Assembly: GCA_034687125.1 (NCBI GenBank)
Contig: JAQGBZ010000255.1
Span: 1 to 64,000 of the forward strand
Length of the DNA: 64,000 nt
Origin: Neelides folsomi
Taxonomy: Eukaryota > Arthropoda > Collembola > Neelipleona > Neelidae
Direction: 5' to 3'
In this document: one piece after another, positions 37,101-50,474 of the stretch
Layout: each line of letters begins with the position of its first letter
How positions within the stretch are numbered: position 1 is the first letter of the stretch
Position numbers and translations under genes: made by a program
The notes under the pieces: model-generated
Told to the model about the DNA's origin: nothing
What the model saw: only the letters and a program-made list of their open reading frames with translations
Databases searched by the model: none

Positions 37101-40100
37101 ATTGTATATTTAGAAATGGTATTGGACTGGAGAGCAAAGAATGGAGACTATGATCAATAATGTGAGTCCTGAGTCAAACCCGGTCAAAGTTCAGTCAGTT
37201 TACTTTGAAGCCGAGCCCACGAATTTGAGAACCGGTATAGAAATTAAAGGCCTTACAAAGAAATTCGGGAAGAAAGCAGCAGTGAATGAAATGAATTTGA
37301 GGATGTACGAAAATCAAATTACGGCTCTCTTGGGACACAACGGGGCTGGAAAAACCACAACTATGTCAATTCTTACAGGTAAGAGAAACTGACTTTGACT
37401 GATAAAATGAATCAGCAGATTGTTTTGTCTACTAATGTTCAATTCACGATTAAATACAATTAGTGTTCAAAACAATTAATTTAATTAGTTTTATGTAAGT
37501 GATTAATTTTCTTTTTAGGCTTGTTCCCACCAACACATGGAACAGCAGTGCTCAATGGATATGACATTTCCAAAGATATGAAAAGAGTCCGATCGAGTCT
37601 CGGTCTCTGTCCACAACACGATGTGTTATTCGATGAATTAACAGTAGAAGAACATCTCCGGTTTTTCTGTTCCATGAAAGGGTTTCCAGAAGAGCTCGTG
37701 AAAGAGGAAGTGGACAGAATGTTGGAATCCTTGGGACTTCAAGAGAAAAGACATGCACAAAGTCACACCCTCAGTGGAGGGATGAAAAGGAAATTGTCGG
37801 TTGGAATTGCACTTTGTGGAAGATCCAAAGTTGTTCTTCTTGATGAACCTACAAGTGGGATGGATCCAGGAGCCAGGAGATTCACTTGGGATCTCATTCA
37901 AACAGAGAAGAAAGGACGGACCATCGTTCTTTCTACACATTTCATGGAAGAGGCGGATTTGTTAGGAGATCGAATCGCCATTATGGCTGAGGGTGAAGTT
38001 CAGTGTTGCGGGTCGTCACTTTTCCTTAAGAAGAAATATGGTGGGGGTTATCATCTCATTATTGTGAAAGAACATGGTTGTGATGTGAGTTTAATTACCG
38101 ATCTTCTCAACCAACATCTTACGGATGTGGAAATTGATCAAAATGTTGGAGCTGAGTTGAGTTATTCGCTCCCGGACGAAGACTCACATTTGTTCCCTGT
38201 AATGTTTGAAGAACTTGAAAAAAGAAGAGGTGAACTCAAAATTGCAAGTTATGGGGTAAGTGTTTGTGAATTAGACAACTTTTAAATTTTAGTATACAAC
38301 ATGCAATTCTTGATTATTTTCGTATATAAAAATTATTACTAGATTGGGAATTTTATTAATTGGTTCTATTATTATAGGCTAGTATTACAACGATGGAGGA
38401 AGTTTTTATCAGGTATGTGAAATTATCATTAAATTGTTATTTCCAATGTGAGTATTATTTTATTACTTTTTAATTAATTAAATAGAGTTGGGCGAGAGGC
38501 GGAATTGAAAGGAAAAGAAGCAAATTCCGAGGAAGATGGGAAGTGGGAATTAAAGATTCCAATCGAAAATATGAACGATTCCAAATCTCAGCTTTATGAT
38601 GACGATGGGATGAGAAATACGGGATTAACATTAATCTTTCAACAGCTTCGCGGAATGATTGTAAAGAAATTTGTTTATGCTCTCAGGAATCGTGTTCTCC
38701 TCCTTGTGCAGGTATTTTATCAAAATTATAAACTCTAGCACTACGAGTTAATATATTATTTATTAGTGGATGTATTTATATTTAAACTATACGATAACTA
38801 TAACTATGTATAACGTATTTGTACTTAAGGTTAACGTTATTTACTTTTTTATTTATATGCTTATTTCCTACGGCTTTTATCAGTGAAGAAATCTGGAAAC
38901 AAATAACTTAATCTTGAAATCTTTTTCTTGTAGATGGGAATTCCTGTGATTTACTTGATTATAATCCTTATTGTTCTTACAACGTTACCGGGCCTTCTCG
39001 ATCCGCCGCCTCACACGCTCAGTTTAGACGTAAGTTAACAAATATTTTATTTTACAAGATTTAATTCAAGTCCAAGTGCATTGTATACTTGCACTTGATC
39101 ATTTTACAATAATAATTAATGCTAACTATTTATTTGCTCCAATCATTCAATTAACATATTTTTTACTACATACCTAACTAATGGAATGAGAGAATGAGAC
39201 TTAGTCAAACTAAAATTACTTAATTTAATTTTTAAAAATTAATTAAATAGCGTTATGAACGACTTGGGAAAACTGTCACAACGATCAAATGCGAAAATAA
39301 CAGCACGATATGCCAAAGCTATCTAAAAATGGTATCAAAGTATTATGACACAGAGGAAGTTTCTAATAACACTACTTTCATCGAATATCTCCTCCAACAG
39401 GTAATTATCAACAATACTTGTTTATAATAAGCAGCTAAATTGTATAACATTTAATCCACTTTAAACCCCAATGAGCAGATTCATTAAAATTGTAATAAAT
39501 AGGAAATGGACGACCTTGTTCGAGTAAATTTTAAATACATAATTGGGTACGAAGAGCGAGTCAACGAGAGCACGAGGGAAATTGTGGGATTCTTCAACAA
39601 TCAACCTTTCCATTCTCCGCCCCTCGCTCTCAACTTTCTCACAAATGCCATTTTATTGAACTCGACGAACCACACCGTCGCTGTGACAAACTATCCACTT
39701 CCTTACAGCGACCTTGACTCATTGAAGTTGACAGGAACTTTGTACACCGTGGGTTTTCAAGTGGGATATAACATCGCTTTTGGAATGTCGTTCCTCGCCG
39801 CCTCCTTCGTCGTCTTTCTCATCAAAGAAAGGGAGAGCAAGAGCAAACATCTTCAATTTGTCTCCGGTGTTGAATTTCCCCTCTTTTGGACAGCAAGCTT
39901 CAGTGTGGATATGATTAACTATTTGATCCCATGCTTGGGTCTCAATGCTGTTCTAATCCTATTCCAAACAGAGGATTTTTATGATGTTCGGATGCAATTA
40001 TATCTCTTCATCCTTCTCTTTTTCTATGGATTTGCGGTGATTCCGTTCATGTACTTGTGGTCGTATGCCTTCACCATCCCTTCGAGCGGATTTACTCGGA

Positions 40101-42439
40101 TGGTTTTGTTCAATATATTCACCGGCATTGCTACGATGCTCTCCGTTGTAATTCTTCAAATCCCTGAACTCAACCTCGTCAGTGTGGCTGATATCCTCAA
40201 TAATGTGTTCCTCGTGTTCCCCAACTACGCCCTTGGGATGGGGATTGTTCAATTGAGCACCAATTATCAGCTCACCCGACAATGCTCTCAATTCAACTTG
40301 GATTTCCTTTGTGAAGCTTGGGAAAAATCATTTTGTTGTGCAAAACGTAAGATAATTTGTGGTTTTTTAATTGTTTTACGATGTTTATATGTATATAATG
40401 TTTTGATGCAATTAGCCTAATAATGATTATTTAAAAAATCTAGTTAAGAGCAATTATTTGGACTGGACGCCTTCAGGGATTGGAAGAAATATTTTTTATT
40501 TATTGTGCATGGGGTGCTTATCGTTGGGAATTTTGTTATTGGCCGAAAGCAAAATTATTACAAAGCTTTTATCAAAAGACCAAAAAGAAAGTGTTGAAGA
40601 GGAGACTGAACCAGAACCAGATGAAACTCAATGTAATTATCTAAAATTTTGCACTTATATTAATAATAATTAAAATAGTAATTAAATCCACATTGTACGT
40701 ATTTTTTGAAAATTGGCTACCTAATTAGAGCTTTGAATTACAATTATTATTTTTATTTGCAGCAGTAGAGGTTGATTCTGATGTAAACACTGAAAATGCA
40801 CGGATTCGTAAAACGGATCTGAACAAGTTATTTGAGACTGATAATCTCGTCCTACGAGACTTGACAAAATACTATAACAACTTCACTGCGGTCGATCATA
40901 TCAATCTGGGTATTAAACGCGGAGAGACGTTCGGCCTTTTAGGGGTAAACGGAGCAGGGAAAACCACGAGCTTCAAAATGCTCACGGGAGACATTTCAGT
41001 CTCAAAAGGCGACGCATTTGTGCATTCCTATAGTGTCAAAAACGAAATCAAGAAAGTACACAACAATCTCGGATATTGTCCTCAATTTGATGCCATTATT
41101 GGTAAATAGGCCATAAATTACATTTTTTGTAATAAATACATAAGTAAATAATACATGTTGAGTACCATATATATTCATTATTATGAACTCATTACAAAAT
41201 GCACATAATGCATTGTTGGAATTCTTTCATGAGTGATATTGAAAAAATGATTTGTCCTTGTTTAATAGATGAGATGACTGGGAAGGAAACTATTCGAATG
41301 TATGCCAGACTGAGAGGAATCCCTGAAGCGCAAATTGACAATTTGGCCGATCGGTTAGGGAAGAGTTTGCTCTTTTCCAAATACATTGACAAACTTGTTG
41401 GAGGCTACAGTGGTGGAAATAAGCGGAAATTGTCCACTGCAATTGCTTTGATTGGAAATCCACCGATTGTATTTTTGGATGAGCCTACGACAGGAATGGA
41501 CCCTGTGGCTCGTCGTCACCTTTGGAGTGCAATGTCGAATGTGAGGGAAGGAGGAACGTCTATCATCCTCACGTCCCACAGGTAAACATTCACTAGATAA
41601 CTTTGTTATTTATGAGGTGTAAATGGGGGTTAAAAAAAGATAATTTCTTTATGGACTCTCATTAGCATGGAGGAATGCGAAGCACTTTGTTCAAGACTTG
41701 CCATTATGGTAAATGGGAAGTTCCGCTGCTTGGGATCTCCACAACAATTGAAGAGCAAATTCGGTGAGGGGTATACTCTAATTGCACAGATAGCCCCGAA
41801 AGTCCATGACTCTGACGGCCCCTTTACAAGATCCAAACAAGTAAATAATTAACTAGAAATATTCTCAATATTTTGTATAAATTACCTTATTATTCAAACA
41901 CAATAATTAAATACCTCAATGATTATTACAGAATAAAATTTTTATTTTCAAATTAACATTTAAACTAACATAAAGTATGTATTCACATTTATAGGAACTT
42001 GGAAGACGAAGAAGCAGCTCAATCGTTTTGAGAAAACTTAAATCAGCCCAGAAATGGGAAACCGATCTTGAAGGATTAAGAGCTTTCATTGAAGGAGCAT
42101 TCCCTGGTATTCACATTTTCATCTTTCAACGTCCTTAGATCAATATCAATAAGATTACCAAATTAATTTAAAAGGGACAGGAGGCTTGAATTTTAAATTG
42201 TTTTCTCAGGCTGTGTTTTAAAAGACATTCACCCTGGGTATGTTCACTACCACGTCGTAAACGCGGACGTGACATGGGGGCAAATGTTCAAAACGATGGA
42301 AGTGGCAAAAGAGAAATTCAACTTGGAGGCCTATTCCGTTGGACAGACGAGTCTCGAACAAGTGTTCCTCAACTTCACCAAGGCCCAGATCAACATTGAG
42401 CTCCCAGGAGCCAAAAAACCCTGGCGTTGCTGCAATTGA
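34150..42439 (+). CDS. ABCA-subfamily lipid transporter, ABCA3-like, complete
   Basis: Full-length ABC transporter expected to move phospholipids across intracellular or plasma membranes. Twenty exons: 34150-34421, 34548-34651, 34752-35075, 35160-35419, 36133-36243, 36363-36489, 36679-37034, 37114-37378, 37519-38255, 38378-38412, 38486-38711, 38934-39029, 39251-39400, 39503-40346, 40444-40632, 40763-41101, 41269-41581, 41666-41840, 41995-42106, 42210-42439. They give 1754 residues against 1704 in human ABCA3. Order: helix 1 ([14 protein letters not shown]), glycosylatable loop, five helices, NBD1, then the same again with NBD2. NBD1 has [25 protein letters not shown] and STH. NBD2 has [25 protein letters not shown] and TSHS. 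Both sites look catalytically intact. [10 protein letters not shown] and YFEAEPTNL are ABCA3-type marks. Intron 4 carries a MITE. Confidence 0.95.
35444..36049. mobile_element. MITE with 115-base terminal inverted repeats in ABCA intron 4
   Basis: The two ends are inverted copies of each other: 35444-35558 and 35935-36049, about 115 bases with two mismatches, starting AGCCCCTGTCCAACTAAC. Both sides are flanked by TA (35442-35443 and 36050-36051), the target duplication of Tc1/mariner-like elements. The 376-base core is AT-rich with no transposase frame, so it is non-autonomous. It sits in the sense strand of a transcribed gene, and the long stem could fold in the pre-mRNA. Confidence 0.9.
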
Positions 42440-42934
42440 TGAATTATAACTTTTAGCACAACTATATACAAGAGATCTTTGTTACCATTAATGTAACGCA
42501 TTCAATGCTTTTTAGTGTATTAAATTTTATTGCCATATAATTAAACAAGCTCTCTTGCAATTACGACAATGATGCAGTGACTTGATAATAGTTGTAGGTG
42601 CTATATAAATATATGTATGTATTACGACAACTTGCAAGCCACTGTAGTACGAAATGTATTTATATTAAAATAATGCATTCATTCTGTTTTAAACATTGAG
42701 GGGTAAATGTAATCAAAGACACAAAATGAAAAAAAACTGTTGCCATTATTAAAATCATTGTTTATCATTCGATTTCACATTGTTTAACAACATGCACATT
42801 ACTTTAATCCTCTAATGTTGTAGAAGTTGACTAGACCAGATACATTACATAAATTTACTTCTCTTCAACTCTATGAGCTTGGTCGTGAACAATGGAAAAA
42901 AATTGAGATAAGCATAAACATTGACGACGAAATT
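42440..42934. other. Intergenic between convergent ABCA and EB-like genes
   Basis: Holds the 3' UTR of the transporter and that of the cysteine-rich gene. AT-rich; no other feature seen. Confidence 0.4.
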
Positions 42935-43354
42935 TCATAGATCTTCTGTTCGAGTCGGGGGACAACAAATCCATGGATGTTCGTCATTTCCCTCCACCAC
43001 TTCCTCCTCACAACTTTGGGATGATTTCTCAATGAAGCCGGGGAAGCAAGCACAATGATTTTCATCTCCGTCGCCTTCCCCAGTTGGGATGCAGTTGGCA
43101 TTCGGAACACAGAACAGCGATTGCGACTCGTCACAGATTTCGCTCACTGGGACGAGACAAGCTCCATTAGTAAACACCATCCAGGGATATTCGCATTCAC
43201 AACGGCCGTCTTTGCAGAAGAGTCCTTTGCTCAAGTCGCAACCCGCCTCGCCGGTCAACCCACATTCGCCCCCTATTTGACCATTGACATTGGGAGGATT
43301 CACTGATAGGAAAGACAGCATGTAAAATAGTATATATCGACACTTCCTTATCAT
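42935..43354 (-). CDS. Secreted cysteine-rich protein with EB/EGF-like modules
   Basis: Single coding exon of 139 residues. The start shows a basic stretch and hydrophobic core (CRYILFYMLSFLSV), a likely signal peptide. The mature part has many cysteines in two EB-like modules: GGECGLTGEAGCDLSKGLFC with CECEYP, then CDESQSLFCVPNANC with CACFPGF. The tail is acidic and ends in WICCPPTRTEDL. There is no transmembrane segment or GPI signal. The function is unknown. The second module is clearly related to that of the plus-strand gene at 47923. A TATA-like box near 44040, a GTGAGT donor at about 43972 and a TTTAAAG acceptor near 43370 on the minus strand suggest an untranslated first exon. Confidence 0.7.
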   Translation of the reverse strand: MIRKCRYILFYMLSFLSVNPPNVNGQIGGECGLTGEAGCDLSKGLFCKDGRCECEYPWMVFTNGACLVPVSEICDESQSLFCVPNANCIPTGEGDGDENHCACFPGFIEKSSQSCEEEVVEGNDEHPWICCPPTRTEDL

Positions 43355-46300
43355 TTTAATCCCTTTTTCCTTTAAAAATAGGAGAGATTGCTTAAATTGT
43401 TTTTTCCTTCCAAAGTTCCCTTTATCAATAAGAGGAATTCATATGAAGGAGGTGAGTAATGTCTTAATATTAGATTATATGGATATATTAAGATATTGTT
43501 ATTACTAACTTATTAGTGAACGTTGTTCATTTCATACATAAATATTATAGATAGTTATTTTTGTGACGCACAGTAAATTATTAAACGTTAAAATAACGTC
43601 AATTGGGATTTTGAACGTGTTACAATACTAAATTCACCATCATTAGACGTAAAACTTTAATAAATCCTATAATTATTTATTGTTTTATAATAATTAAACA
43701 AGTAATTAATAAATAGGTAAAAGAAACGATAGTGTATATCAAACTTTTCTATGTAAAATCCTTTGCACTTTTCATTTACTCATTCTAAAGTAATAAGGTT
43801 CCAAGTTATTATTTCTTTTTCTAATTTTCGAGTCTAGTGCTAAAAAGAGTTTGACAAGCGTATATCTATTCACTTATATAAAAAGTATATTAGTGAATAA
43901 ACGTTGAAATGAAATATAATTATGTAGTTATTAGTAAAAGAAATTTTATTCTTTGAGAAATTTAATACTCACTCGACACAGTCAGTCACAAGAACACAGA
44001 GCTGTTACACGTTCTCCTACCTCAGGTCTTGCTTCGACTTTTTATAAAGAAGCTTAAAATTTACGTGACGCGTCCATCTCCTGTTCATTTCACATTTCCC
44101 TCATAATTAGTCGAAAGTGTGAATTCGGACACTTGGAGAAACCTGCCCGTTCTGCTCAAACATCTTCTTGAATATTCATAATTTAGAGAGTGAAAGAAGA
44201 TGAAACGGTTCGTCCCAACCATCCGATCATAGCAAATAGCAAATACAATTAAATATTTAATAACTTTAAGTTGCTCCATCCATTCTATATTTAAAATTAA
44301 AATACCATTTTATAATTTTTAATTTAGGAGAGAGTGAACAGTTTCCATTTAAAAATTATCAAATCTGCTCCAATGAGCTCTGGAGAAACCTCTCTACAAT
44401 TCTTTCTACTGTTGAGAATATAGAAACACCACTTAGCCCATCTGAATAAAAAGAGGTGAGTTTTCATTTCCACATGGCTTATTAAAATACAGTTGATTCG
44501 GTCTTTAGAACCAGAGTGGAATGGATGTTCAGATCCATTCTAGATTACTTACTGCGTTCAATTAGACTAAATTTGCTGATTTGAATAATGTAATCCTTCC
44601 CGTATATTATATTGACCACGACCACACTGACACTGACCAGCTGTAACTGTAAATATACAATTACATTTGGATCATTTTATTAAATCTTACCACTATACTG
44701 TTTCATAATACCACATGTCATATATTATTACTTTATTATATAACTTGTGCAAGTTTAAATATACATACTACAAAACATACCATTTGATAGATTGACACTA
44801 CTGTTAGATGTAAACTTGGCATTATTTATTGAGCTATTGTTGACACACGAAATAAATTTTGCACGATATGTATTTGTAATTGAAAGCAGCTTACATCGCA
44901 TTATTAGCATAAAGACACTCCTTTGAACGGATATTATTCATATTGTAGTTAAACCTGTAAATGTATTCAATTCAATCCGGATCAACTACCTTAAAGAGCT
45001 CTGCATAAAACTTATGAATAACTCTGAATTGCCAGACAATAAACAGTCATATAAAATAGTGATAGATTTACCATTAGATAATATTCTATCTGTAATAGCA
45101 ATATTTTAAAGATTTCTGGATTTGTTTAGAAATACCAAATTGGTATATCTAAACTAAGGATTTAGAACACATTGCATTTAATGTAGATTTGAGTATTGAT
45201 TGAAAAGCAGTCGCTTATTTAATGCATTCTCATAACTCATAAACATAAAATTTATAAAATAGAGGACGAAAGCCATTTGGGCTCTTCGTTTCATAGGAAT
45301 TGCTAAAGGACGTTGAACATAAATACAACACCACTGCATACATACTACTTGTTTAAAAACAAATATTTAAAAGGTTCAATTGGCATAATACTTGGTTGAA
45401 TGAATTGTCGAAATTGTATTCGTTAAATTAATTCAGAGACAGAGCTGAGGAACTGGAGCCTATTGAGAGACTCCCGAGAGTTGAGAAGTAGCCGTTCTAC
45501 ATTATGTTAATTGCTCCCCCATTCACATGCCTTCTTTATCTCGGAGAGATTGTAATGAAGAAAATCAGGATGCAGGGCAGAATTCCTTTTAAGACATTTC
45601 GAGTGGAAGGTAAAAAGAAGAAGTCGAGACATTAAGCATCCTGCTAATTTTTTTACTTTGCTCTCTGAGTCAATGGATAAATAAATGGAGAATGGAAAGG
45701 ATGTACAGGAGATGGCAAGTTCAATATAATAAACTTACCATTATTATAGTTTGGCCTTGTTAATTGTGATTGTGATCAACCTCAAACCCGCATCATTCGT
45801 TTAAACTTTAACTCGGTTTGTCTACGTTTTTCAGATAGGCTTCATTTAAATACTGTTTTAATTTCCCATTGATTATATTCAGCCCTCGTAGAGTTTCATT
45901 GAATGTCTCCAACATGAAACAAGGTTCTTGGTAATTGTGTATTTAGTACGTTCACTGATGCAGTACTACAAATATTAAATATTATTTTTTAAACTTATCG
46001 CGACCTAAATTTCTTTTAGGACAATTTGGTTCAAACCATAATACTATCAGTTTTTCTTAATGAGGATAAAAAATACTTTCATATCTTTTAATTTTGCATA
46101 GTGTTCACAGTCACAGTATATTAGTAGAATACTTATACCATACATGTAAATGTGCGTAACATTGCAGCATTTAACAGAACAGGAATATTTCTTTGTATAG
46201 TTTTTAGTATGGTTAAAGGTTTAATGACTTCCCCATATTTCCCATATGACAGTTTCATTCCTTTTACCCATTCCCATGAGTAATGTTCTTGTAAAAAAAT

Positions 46301-47922
46301 TAATTATTTGATACTTGACTACTTATCCCACTTGAATATATTCAATGATATGCCTTTCATAACATATCTCAAAATTGGATAAATAAATGGTTAAAGAGGT
46401 AATTTCCTTTTTCATATACTCATTTGCAACATACTTTTACTACCCACATTTTAATTCCTCCTTATAGTGACACGTACTTGCACTTTTCTTCTATCACATT
46501 CCTTGTATGCGATCCACGACCGCTGTTTTAATTGGGAGGGAGAGATTACATGGTAAATTATAGGGTTGTATAGAAAGTGAAAAGCATCTTCGTAAGACTC
46601 CTAACATTTGTATATTTCACCCCATGCATTCACTCTCGAGAGTTCATCGAGAGGAGACCACGCGGTTTATTGCAATTGTAAATTGACTTATTCAACAAGC
46701 TGTTGTATAGAGTTGAGGTTGAAGCATGAAAAGTACATACAGAAGACGTGTAATATCTGTAGATGAATGTGGTTAGTGAGTGATTGAGCCAACTGTGAGC
46801 TCAAACACTAACGAATTCTCTCAAAGTGTTGACGTCTCTCATATATAGGAAAAGAGCTCGTTTCATGAGCTAATGATTCATTATCGGATCAATTTAAAGC
46901 TTCAAGTGGGTTAAAAAGATATCTTATTACAAATGCCCATTCAGTTTTAGTGGGCGAATTTGAAGCGTAACCAGTTTTTTAAACATCATGATGAACCTCA
47001 TCGTATTTCTTCAAAATGGTAACCAATAACTGATTGCTAATATAATATTTTCTTATCAGAGTTAAATTAGCATCCCTTGCATATTTTATGGTGACTATAA
47101 AATCATCTCAAGGGTTTTCTTTTTTGTTTCACTCCATCATGAGAATGAGGATGTGACAGTAGTCGTTGATAGAGTATTCATCAAATAAAGAATTTAGACT
47201 GTAGATTTTGTGGTTTAGAAATTTTTTTAGAAAGTCATTTGACCCAAGAAGATTCCAAGGATTTCAAAGGAGTGAAGCTTATTGTTTCATTCATCGAGGG
47301 TAACTCAGAAGGTATTTTCTTCATTCAAGCCATTCACATGTAGGAGCTCTTGGAGCTCTTGCAGTCTCTAAAATCTAAATATTCAATCACAGCAGTTATT
47401 CCAACTACAAGTGTTCCCATTTGCATATAAGTATCAGTAATTGTTCAATACAAGTCCCAATTGATCTCAAATACCTTGAATCTCAGATGTATTTCAAAGT
47501 TGCAGTGACGCAAGTGGTAAATAGTGTTACATACTTTTATTATTGCAGTAAGGTGCATTCGAGCATTCAGTGATTTATAGATTTCAATGAAAATGGAATT
47601 TTCATACAAAATAGTTTTTATTCAATACTTGAACTTTTTGTGAATACTACAGGTATATTTATTTCAAGAATTTATTTGTTAGAATTGATCAATAATACTC
47701 GCATTCAATAAATATTGAATAATTTTCAATTAATATTATAAAGTATCAATATATTAAATAGTAAAATTGTTCACCCGTTTATGTATAGTAGAATCATTTG
47801 GGATATAAGCAATTGGAATTTATATGAATAAATCGCTTATAAATACAAATACTGAATTTTAGTATATGAAATATACATTTTTTAATCTTTTTTCCAGAAC
47901 TTCGGTGGCATCCTGAAAGGAG
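43355..47922. other. Divergent intergenic region between the two EB-like genes
   Basis: Contains the candidate promoter and UTR intron of the minus-strand gene and, at its right end, a plus-strand splice acceptor (TTTTTTCCAG, ending at 47897) just before the next ATG. Moderately GC-richer segments at about 45440-45720 and 46490-46860 show no supported coding frame. The rest is AT-rich. Confidence 0.4.
44039..44046 (-). promoter_or_regulatory. TATA box candidate for the minus-strand cysteine-rich gene
   Basis: TATAAAAA on the minus strand. About 65 bases downstream is a strong splice donor (CGA followed by GTGAGT), consistent with a short untranslated first exon spliced to the coding exon starting near 43369. 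Inferred from motifs only. Confidence 0.35.
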
Positions 47923-48426
47923 ATGAAGACTGAAAATTTGATGCTGAGCGTGGCGCTCAGCTTTATCATTTCATCTCTCATTGCCCTTTGTCATGCAAGT
48001 TCTGAAAGATCGTACAACAAACAATGTAAAACTCTGAAAGATTGCAACTCTGATGGAACCAACTTTTTATGTCAAAAACCATCATTCCGGTGTGAGTGTC
48101 ACTATAAGCAACTATACGACAGAGATACAAATTTCTGTCTCAACTTAGTTGATACTCTATGTCACACAGTAAAACCCAAAGACAGATATCAATTCAAATG
48201 TGTACCCAATGCCTTTTGCTTTCCCAGTGATGGGAGAAGTAGTGAGAACGGACATTGTAAATGTATACCCAATTTTTATAAAACTGTTACCAATACTTGC
48301 GTAGAACAAGCTAAGGCCTTCGCCCGTGGCTCAAATACCGCACAAAATTTAAGTTCTAATTTGATCTGTTTTATTGTAATTGCAATCTCGTTGGGATATT
48401 TTAATTGTTTATCATCCCAGATTTAG
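47923..48426 (+). CDS. Secreted or membrane-tethered cysteine-rich EB-like protein
   Basis: Single coding exon of 167 residues. The N-terminus (LMLSVALSFIISSLIALCHA) is a clear signal peptide, with cleavage probably after HA. Paired cysteines follow: CKTLKDCNSDG, FRCECHYK, then KCVPNAFCFPSDG and GHCKCIPNFYK. The C-terminus has a second hydrophobic stretch (NLICFIVIAISLGYF) with only a short tail, suggesting a GPI signal or a single anchor. The function is unknown. It resembles the protein encoded at 42935-43354 in cysteine spacing and in the xCVPNAxCxP core. A splice acceptor 25 bases upstream of the ATG indicates an untranslated first exon. Confidence 0.72.
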   Translation: MKTENLMLSVALSFIISSLIALCHASSERSYNKQCKTLKDCNSDGTNFLCQKPSFRCECHYKQLYDRDTNFCLNLVDTLCHTVKPKDRYQFKCVPNAFCFPSDGRSSENGHCKCIPNFYKTVTNTCVEQAKAFARGSNTAQNLSSNLICFIVIAISLGYFNCLSSQI

Positions 48427-50474
48427 TTTTTACTTCCATTCGAAAAATTGGTGCCGTCCAATTGGGAATGTTTATGTAATATGAAAAGATAATCGAATAT
48501 ACCAGCCTGAGAATTTTTAATTGAATATAGAGAAATGGATGCACCGATATTTCGAATGGAATTTTAGTCATTATCACAATGCAATTTACAGCAGAGTTTC
48601 AAACATTTCGTCAAAAGTATTTCAATACAAAGTGGAAAAAACACGAATTAAGAATGATAACAAAAGTACCATATAAATATTTAATATAAAAGTAAAGGTA
48701 TTTTTATGTGTATTGAATGTATAAATTACCATATGGTAGTTTATAATTAATTGTAATATTTTATAATGAATAATACTTTTTTAATGTTTAATACAAAAAC
48801 AATGATTTAATACAAGTGTTATAATTAGTTCCAATGAAAATCTCTGATGTGAATCCTACCATTAATGTTAAATAGCATAGAGTTAACCTGTATTTACTAT
48901 TATAACGAAAAGTATATATTTTTAATACAAACTTGTACTTTTCTACAACTTATTACAGTAAAAATAATAATAAATAATGTTCATTAACTTAATTATACTT
49001 TATATAAATTAATTATATTTAAGTTTTTATCTTATATCAATATTAATATTTACAATGTGTAAAACATTAATAAAATATCTCTCTATATGTTAATTGATTA
49101 ATTGATTACATATCCCAATATTACGCATAAAAAGATACTTATAAATGTTATCTCTACACTCACATCAGATATTATAAATAGTATCACAAAATATGTGCCC
49201 AGTGTCCAATCCTTTTAAGTATCAGTAGTTAAAAATCAAGTAGAAGTACACACGGCTTTATTGTTCTCAATGTTCGTTATTTCTTTTTAAACCTAGTGAT
49301 TTTGTTACTTGTTTTTAGACTATATAATAAAATACCATCATCTATCATTTTAAATTCAGATCTATATTTAAAATATTTATGTATTATGAACGAGTAATTT
49401 TAAAACACTGATATAATAATTAATATTTTTTGTTTAAAGTTCAAGTGAACAATTAAAAAAATGATACTTGAAACCGACCAAACTTTATTATAGTTATTAT
49501 TGTATTTAATACGAAATTAATATGAAATTCATTAGTAATAAATCTTGGAAAGTATTAAGCATATTTATCAGTTATACATTTACCATTAATATTTTTGTTG
49601 AAATGAATTTGACATATTAGTAGACATAATATGTATTCATGTTTTAAGACTTTATTAAAGTTTGAGTAACATGAAACTAAACTATTGGATGACTTTTGAC
49701 AGAATAATATTTACTTATAGCTACTATACATGTATTACATATATTTATTATATAAATAGTATATGAATATTTATATTTCTATGTCATAAGTCATTCAACA
49801 CAATTATCAATAGATCTTGAAATAACTTTGAGTTAAATATAAATTTTATTGCAAAATCATTGCTTAATTCATAATTACATACTAGAGGACTTTACGCTTC
49901 TTTTGAACATTTTTGATAAAAGAATACTTATACCACATTAAATACCTAAATAAATATATTCAATATTCTGTAATAGTTAGGTCATGATTACATTGATATA
50001 ATTATAAATTATAATTACTATTAAGTAATAGGTGTATTTTTCTCACGCATGTGCTAATATCTCACGTAGTCGAGTAGGAAGAGATAAGATATGGCTATAT
50101 GACTATATTAGATGAAGCACTCGAAGTGCCTTCACGACACAGACAACTCTCTCACTTCAGAGAAGTCAAAGGAGTGATTGAGCAGAATAGGAAAAGAACA
50201 CACATTTGAGGATCGAGAGATAATAAAGGGCAAAGACAGGGCGAGGAAATTTTGCAAGTGGCATTCGCATTATTGTAAGAGTAGGTGTATGGTGAAGAGG
50301 TATTTTCATTTTGCAAGTTGCTCTCTTCACATCCTGGGTTGTGAATTGGCTACCTCCAACTCCTTACCTTTTTTCTTACTCGCCTTCCACATTTCGGCCA
50401 CTCTACAACGAGCCCAGAAGTGCAGAATTCTCCTTTCGCACCGATCTCACTCTTAAATCAACACAACAATGGCC
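48427..50474. other. AT-rich intergenic stretch
   Basis: Very AT-rich from 48430 to 50030 with no supported feature. From about 50050 the composition becomes GC-richer, with overlapping frames at 50178-50456 and 50311-50517 (+). This is probably the 5' part or promoter of the transcript described at 50469-51260. Confidence 0.4.

Noticed and set aside
39998..40291. 97-codon minus-strand frame
   Set aside because: Antisense shadow of the second membrane domain of the ABC transporter.
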